From Gordionus sp. m RMFG-2023 (Eukaryota > Nematomorpha > Gordioida > Chordodea > Parachordodidae), in NCBI RefSeq assembly GCF_954871325.1, contig NC_088776.1:31730508-31794507 (forward strand): a stretch of 64,000 bases of DNA, given 5' to 3'. The position numbers and the translations under genes are program-made. The notes beneath the pieces are model-generated. The model worked only from the letters and a program-made list of their open reading frames with translations. It was not told where the DNA came from and did no database searches. The stretch's first letter is position 1. The number at the start of each line of letters is the position of its first letter. Of the stretch, positions 60,423-64,000 are shown piece after piece.

Positions 60423-61242
60423 TGCTGTAAACATTTCTAAAAAAATCGAATGCGTTCAATGTTCATTGACAAAAATCAAAGGCGTTCACCTTCAAAAAAA
60501 GGAATGCGTTCACATGAATAATTTTTTTAAATATCATTTAGTATAAATAATTGCCTCATATTTTTTACCACAATATATTTGCATAGGTAGTACGCTACAT
60601 AGCGCCTCATTTAAAAAAAATAGCTATAGCGGTCGCGCTCTTTTTAAAATTTTATATAATAAATATATAAAACTATAAAAAAATACTAAAATTTATTTAT
60701 AATTTAATAATTAATTTAATTTTATATTATATTATATCAATTGATTTTTATTTCAAAAATGCTTAAAAAATCTAATTGAACAAATTATTTATAATATAAA
60801 ATGCCACAAATAGAGATAGACATGGAAGATAATTTTGAGACATATGATAACCATAAAATTTCACTAATCATAATTTAAAAAAAATTATTATTTTAAATTT
60901 AAAATGTCTACATCTAAAATTTCACAGATTGAAAGATATCTCGATAATATTGATATAGAAGAGGCTATATTCAAAAGTTCAAATTTAATCCGAACTAAAT
61001 TAATGAATCCGACAACATTAGAACCAGATGTTCAAAAATTAACTGATAAAGTCTTAATAATTTTAATTGATACAGTTTAGGCAATTTTCTTGGTTGATAA
61101 TCCCTTATTTATCAATCTGATTACATTCCTTTGATACTAAGATATCCTGCTCACAGAAGTGAATGGCAAGAATATTGGATAATTTCAAATAAATTAAAGT
61201 CTTTAATATTGTCTATCAGACGCCTGCAAACAGCGGATTGTT
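60423..61242 (+). mobile_element. Decayed hAT with BED-family N-terminal remnant
   Basis: The start TAGTGCTGTAAACATT (60423) matches the 27251 family. AATGCGTTCA motifs recur to about 60530, and GCTATAGCGGTCGCGC at about 60630 recalls the 51601 family. From an ATG at 60903 the plus strand reads MSTSKISQIERYLDNIDIE, then LTDKVLIILIDTV and FLVDNPLFINLITFL. This is the same N-terminal hAT block as VIVDFIIDTVQPLSLVDN at 52.3 kb. RYPAHRSEWQEYW follows at about 61140. No right end found. Confidence 0.55.
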
Positions 61243-62220
61243 GAGACCCATGTAGGTAAAATAAAATTAATTAGTTTTCCCTTCTTTTAAGGAGTAGTTA
61301 AGTTATTTTTAATAATATATGAGGGCATGTTCAACTCATTTTTAGCTTAACTTAAATTTATTTTGATTTATATCCATTTTATAATTGTCTTTAGCATAGT
61401 TAAAAAAAAGGAAGAAAAAACTTAACAAGAATCAATTAAGGAAAATATTTTTCTATTGTTTTTCCCAATTTCTTAGTCACAGCAATTTCATCACAGAGAT
61501 TATGCTAATTACACTCTGAGAGATAGCCTTACAATTTTCAACCTACATATGATGCTGAATATTGTTTCATGCATTTTTGTGATAAGCTTTGGCCTTTTCC
61601 TTTTGATTAAGCGATAAGAGAACTTAAAAATTTATTTTCAAAAATGCCTATATTACAATTTTAAATTATATTTTAAGTGTTCTTTGACAAATATTTAAAT
61701 CCATACTATCAAAAAAATAAAACTTTAAATCCTTCCTAACTAATTAAATAATGTTTTGTCAAAGAATAATATAAATGATTTCCGAAGACCAATTTTGAAT
61801 ATTTTAAACAAGTTTTCTTAGTGCCTTGCAAATTTATTTTATTTCGCCCAAACTCCATCCAAAATTTTAATCATTTTTAGGACCGAACCCAGTCATATTT
61901 TTTTTTTAGAACTGCACGTGTCATGACTCAAATTTAATTGAAAAAGATTATTAAAAGTATATTTAAACAATTAAATATTATAAAAATTAATTCCTTTGCC
62001 CTAATCCTAGAGAAAACATTCTATTTTATTGTTTACAATCTTTTTTATATTTTTTGGGTCAAGAAAGTATGAAAAGTTTTAACTCTTATTTCAAAAATAT
62101 TGTTTTTAGACCCAAGTTTGACTTTAGCCCATTTTCAGGTTCCACTAAGTCTCCCTAAAGGCCTAAGTATAAAAATGTAATTTTCGGCAAACTGCATTCC
62201 CTATATAGCAACTGATGTAA
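61243..62220. other. AT-rich stretch, no gene seen
   Basis: No open frame, repeat or terminus that I can support. It probably includes eroded remains of the preceding hAT. Confidence 0.4.
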
Positions 62221-62223
62221 ATT

Positions 62224-62405
62224 ATTCGAGACAATACATTCGCGATAATGTTTTCGCGATAATGCATTCACTATAATAAATTCGCGATAACAGTTTCGCA
62301 AAATTAAGTCGCGCTAATGCATTAGTTATAATATTTTCGCTATAATATTTCGCGCACATTCGAAATATTATCTTCGCGGTAATGCATTCGCAGTAAATTT
62401 GAGAG
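62224..62405. repeat. Array of TTCGCGATAATGCA units
   Basis: About eleven imperfect units of 14-17 bp on the pattern GCATTCGCGATAAT lie in tandem. The design resembles the short-unit array at the ends of the MULE at 22604, but the unit differs and no inverted partner is in the window. The 75-codon minus ORF here is only the translation of the repeat. Confidence 0.75.
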
Positions 62406-62625
62406 AATATTTTTCTCGAAAATATCTGCAGTATTGACATATAACCCAATAAATTATAGATATACGTGGCCCAAATACATTAAACAATTTATTTTATAAG
62501 AAAATGAATCTAACCTATTTTTTTGATCAAATAAAAAGTGATAATTCAAAGGATTTTATTTAATTTCGACTAAGTTCTGCTTTATTTTAATCTTTTTTCC
62601 TTTTTATATAAATCGAGCAGAAAGC

Positions 62626-62990
62626 CCTTCAAAAATGACTGGGAATCAGAATATTTCCCTTAATTTGATGATGGATGAATTATAAATTTTCTTTTTACTT
62701 GATCATGGATGAATCAGAAATATTTTATTTGATAATGGATAAATCAGAAATTTCCCCTTTAGATTTGATGATAGATAAATCAGAAAAATGTAGGTAAATT
62801 TTTGAATTATAGCTCTAGTCAAAAATAACTGAGGAATTATATCCTTGATTTGTTGATGGATTCCGAATTTCCCCTTTATTTGATAATGGATAAATCAACC
62901 TAAATCAGAAAAATAAAGGAAAATTTTTGATTTATCTATCATCATAGAAGAAAGAAAAAAATGATTTCCTATCATTCTTGACATGCAAAA
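62626..62990. repeat. GTCAAAAATGAC repeat family, copy 2, with inner array
   Basis: TTTGATGATGGATGAATCAG-like units occur about six times (62660-62960), most followed by AAATTTCCCC or a variant. Flanking TCAAAAATGAC and ATTTATCTATCATCAT link it to 44470-44780. Confidence 0.55.
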
Positions 62991-63069
62991 TGAATGATAA
63001 AATAACCAAGTCTACATAATCAAACGGTCCAAAGTTTTCTGGTTTATATATAGAAGAATATAAACATTT

Positions 63070-63720
63070 ATTGTTTAATGAAAATGAAGTGAGATAATTG
63101 ATATTGAAAGCTGCTTATGAGAAATATATGATATTTAGATAGGTTTGATCTGATTTTAGCTATATTATTTGATCTTTTTATAAGGATTAGTTTAATCATC
63201 AAAAGTGATAAGACATTTAACACTTCAACGGATAACATTTATATTCAACCTTTGAATTTTTGTATGAGTCTTTATACTCAGTCCAGACATCACTAATATA
63301 TTATCTAAGATATCACAATTTTAATTCTTTTAAATTATAGACTCTAATACAATTATTTCAAATATTATAATCAAATTTCTTGTATTACATTTTATATTCT
63401 TTAGTAAATTTTAAATATCCCATTCCCTCTTCATCAAACAGTGAATATATTTATTCTCTAGTTATAAAACATAAATAGTGAATTGTACGCTAAAAAAATG
63501 TCATCTCTCATATAACATATCTTTTGTGTCTGGACTGAGTATAAAGAATCAAGACACAAAAATTTCAAAGGTTGAATGTAAATGTTATAAGTTGAAGGCA
63601 TGAATATTTTCAACTTTTGGTTTATAAATTAAAATTATCTGAAATATCATATATGTATCTCTCATATGCAGCTTCAAATTCAGGTATATTATCACATTTC
63701 CTCTTCATCAAACAATGAAT
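63070..63720. repeat. Large imperfect palindrome, arms about 220 bp
   Basis: 63070-63293 and 63527-63720 are inverted copies. Matching blocks include ATATTCAACCTTTGAA, CTTTATACTCAGTCCAGACA, CTGCTTATGAGAAATATATG (second arm with small changes) and TTGTTTAATGAA. The loop is about 230 bp and repeats CCTCTTCATCAAACAGTGAA once more. It could be a foldback transposon or a replication-derived palindrome. Confidence 0.75.
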
Positions 63721-63724
63721 AATT

Positions 63725-64000
63725 AACTAAAATATATATCTTTATAAAATATTGACTAAATATCACCATTCAATCTCAGTAGGAATTTATTATTGCCCAA
63801 ATCAAATAATCTGACTCTCATTTTTTTTTCTATGATTCAAAATTCACTAAAATATATAAAATCTTTGTGAAATATTGATTAAAGATCACCATTCAATCTC
63901 ATTAGGAATTTCTTATTGCCCAAATCAAATAATCTGCATTTTTCTTTTATGAATCAAAATTCCCTAAAATATATATTATCAGATCAAGATATTTACGAGA
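63725..64000. repeat. Tandem repeat, unit about 118 bp
   Basis: Two full units (63725-63844 and 63845-63961) and the start of a third lie in tandem. They share ATCACCATTCAATCTCA and ATTGCCCAAATCAAATAATC. The array runs off the window end, so the copy number is unknown. Confidence 0.85.

Noticed and set aside
62222-62449. 75-codon minus-strand ORF
   Set aside because: Translation of a 14-17 bp tandem repeat; no independent coding evidence.
1-64000. Bacterial or organellar origin
   Set aside because: GT-AG introns, SINE-like pol III boxes and eukaryotic transposon families rule this out.

Overview
This is eukaryotic DNA, very AT-rich (roughly four fifths A+T by eye) and gene-poor. GT-AG introns, tRNA-headed SINEs and a dense mix of hAT, piggyBac, Mutator-like (MULE), Tc1/mariner and Ty3/Gypsy elements show this. 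The only host gene I can name is a five-exon homologue of LAMTOR3 (Ragulator complex) at 6365-6886. Its four introns are only 39-44 bp long. Two transposon genes in the window also carry introns of 43-49 bp. The LAMTOR3 gene and the animal-style hAT, piggyBac and FLYWCH-MULE genes suggest a compact-introned AT-rich animal, perhaps a parasite such as a myxozoan. An AT-rich fungus or other lineage is not excluded.

Layout. 95-6217: a hAT-bounded composite with two inverted, decayed transposase copies, an LTR fossil inside one arm and a SINE in the spacer. 6365-6886: LAMTOR3. 7410-13222: a Ty3/Gypsy fossil with a piggyBac element near its 5' end and a GGCC-rich hAT MITE in its 3' LTR. 13835-16052: a short, recent LTR element without pol. 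16710-17990: weak candidate host exons, including a head-to-head pair. 18195-19162: a deleted hAT. 19640-26640: a second Gypsy fossil holding a hAT (20450-22424), which itself holds a MITE (21593-21920), plus a nearly intact MULE (22604-25650). 27251-30528: two hATs with perfect 8-bp target duplications. 32742-34873: two related TA-flanked MITEs. 35347-35755: a GGCC MITE. 40233-42060: a Tc1/mariner relative with long TIRs. 47705-48632: a second piggyBac. 49179-50120: a GGCC-type MITE holding a palindromic MITE. 51601-53029, 54012-55049 and 57658-59798: three more hATs. 62224-64000: short-repeat arrays and a large palindrome.

The window is best read as a transposon graveyard around one intact conserved gene. 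Ten hAT-type insertions can be bounded to the base by TIRs plus 8-bp target duplications of 6/8 to 8/8 identity. This gives a clear order of insertion. Stretches not listed are AT-rich sequence in which I found nothing I can support. All translations and alignments were done by eye.
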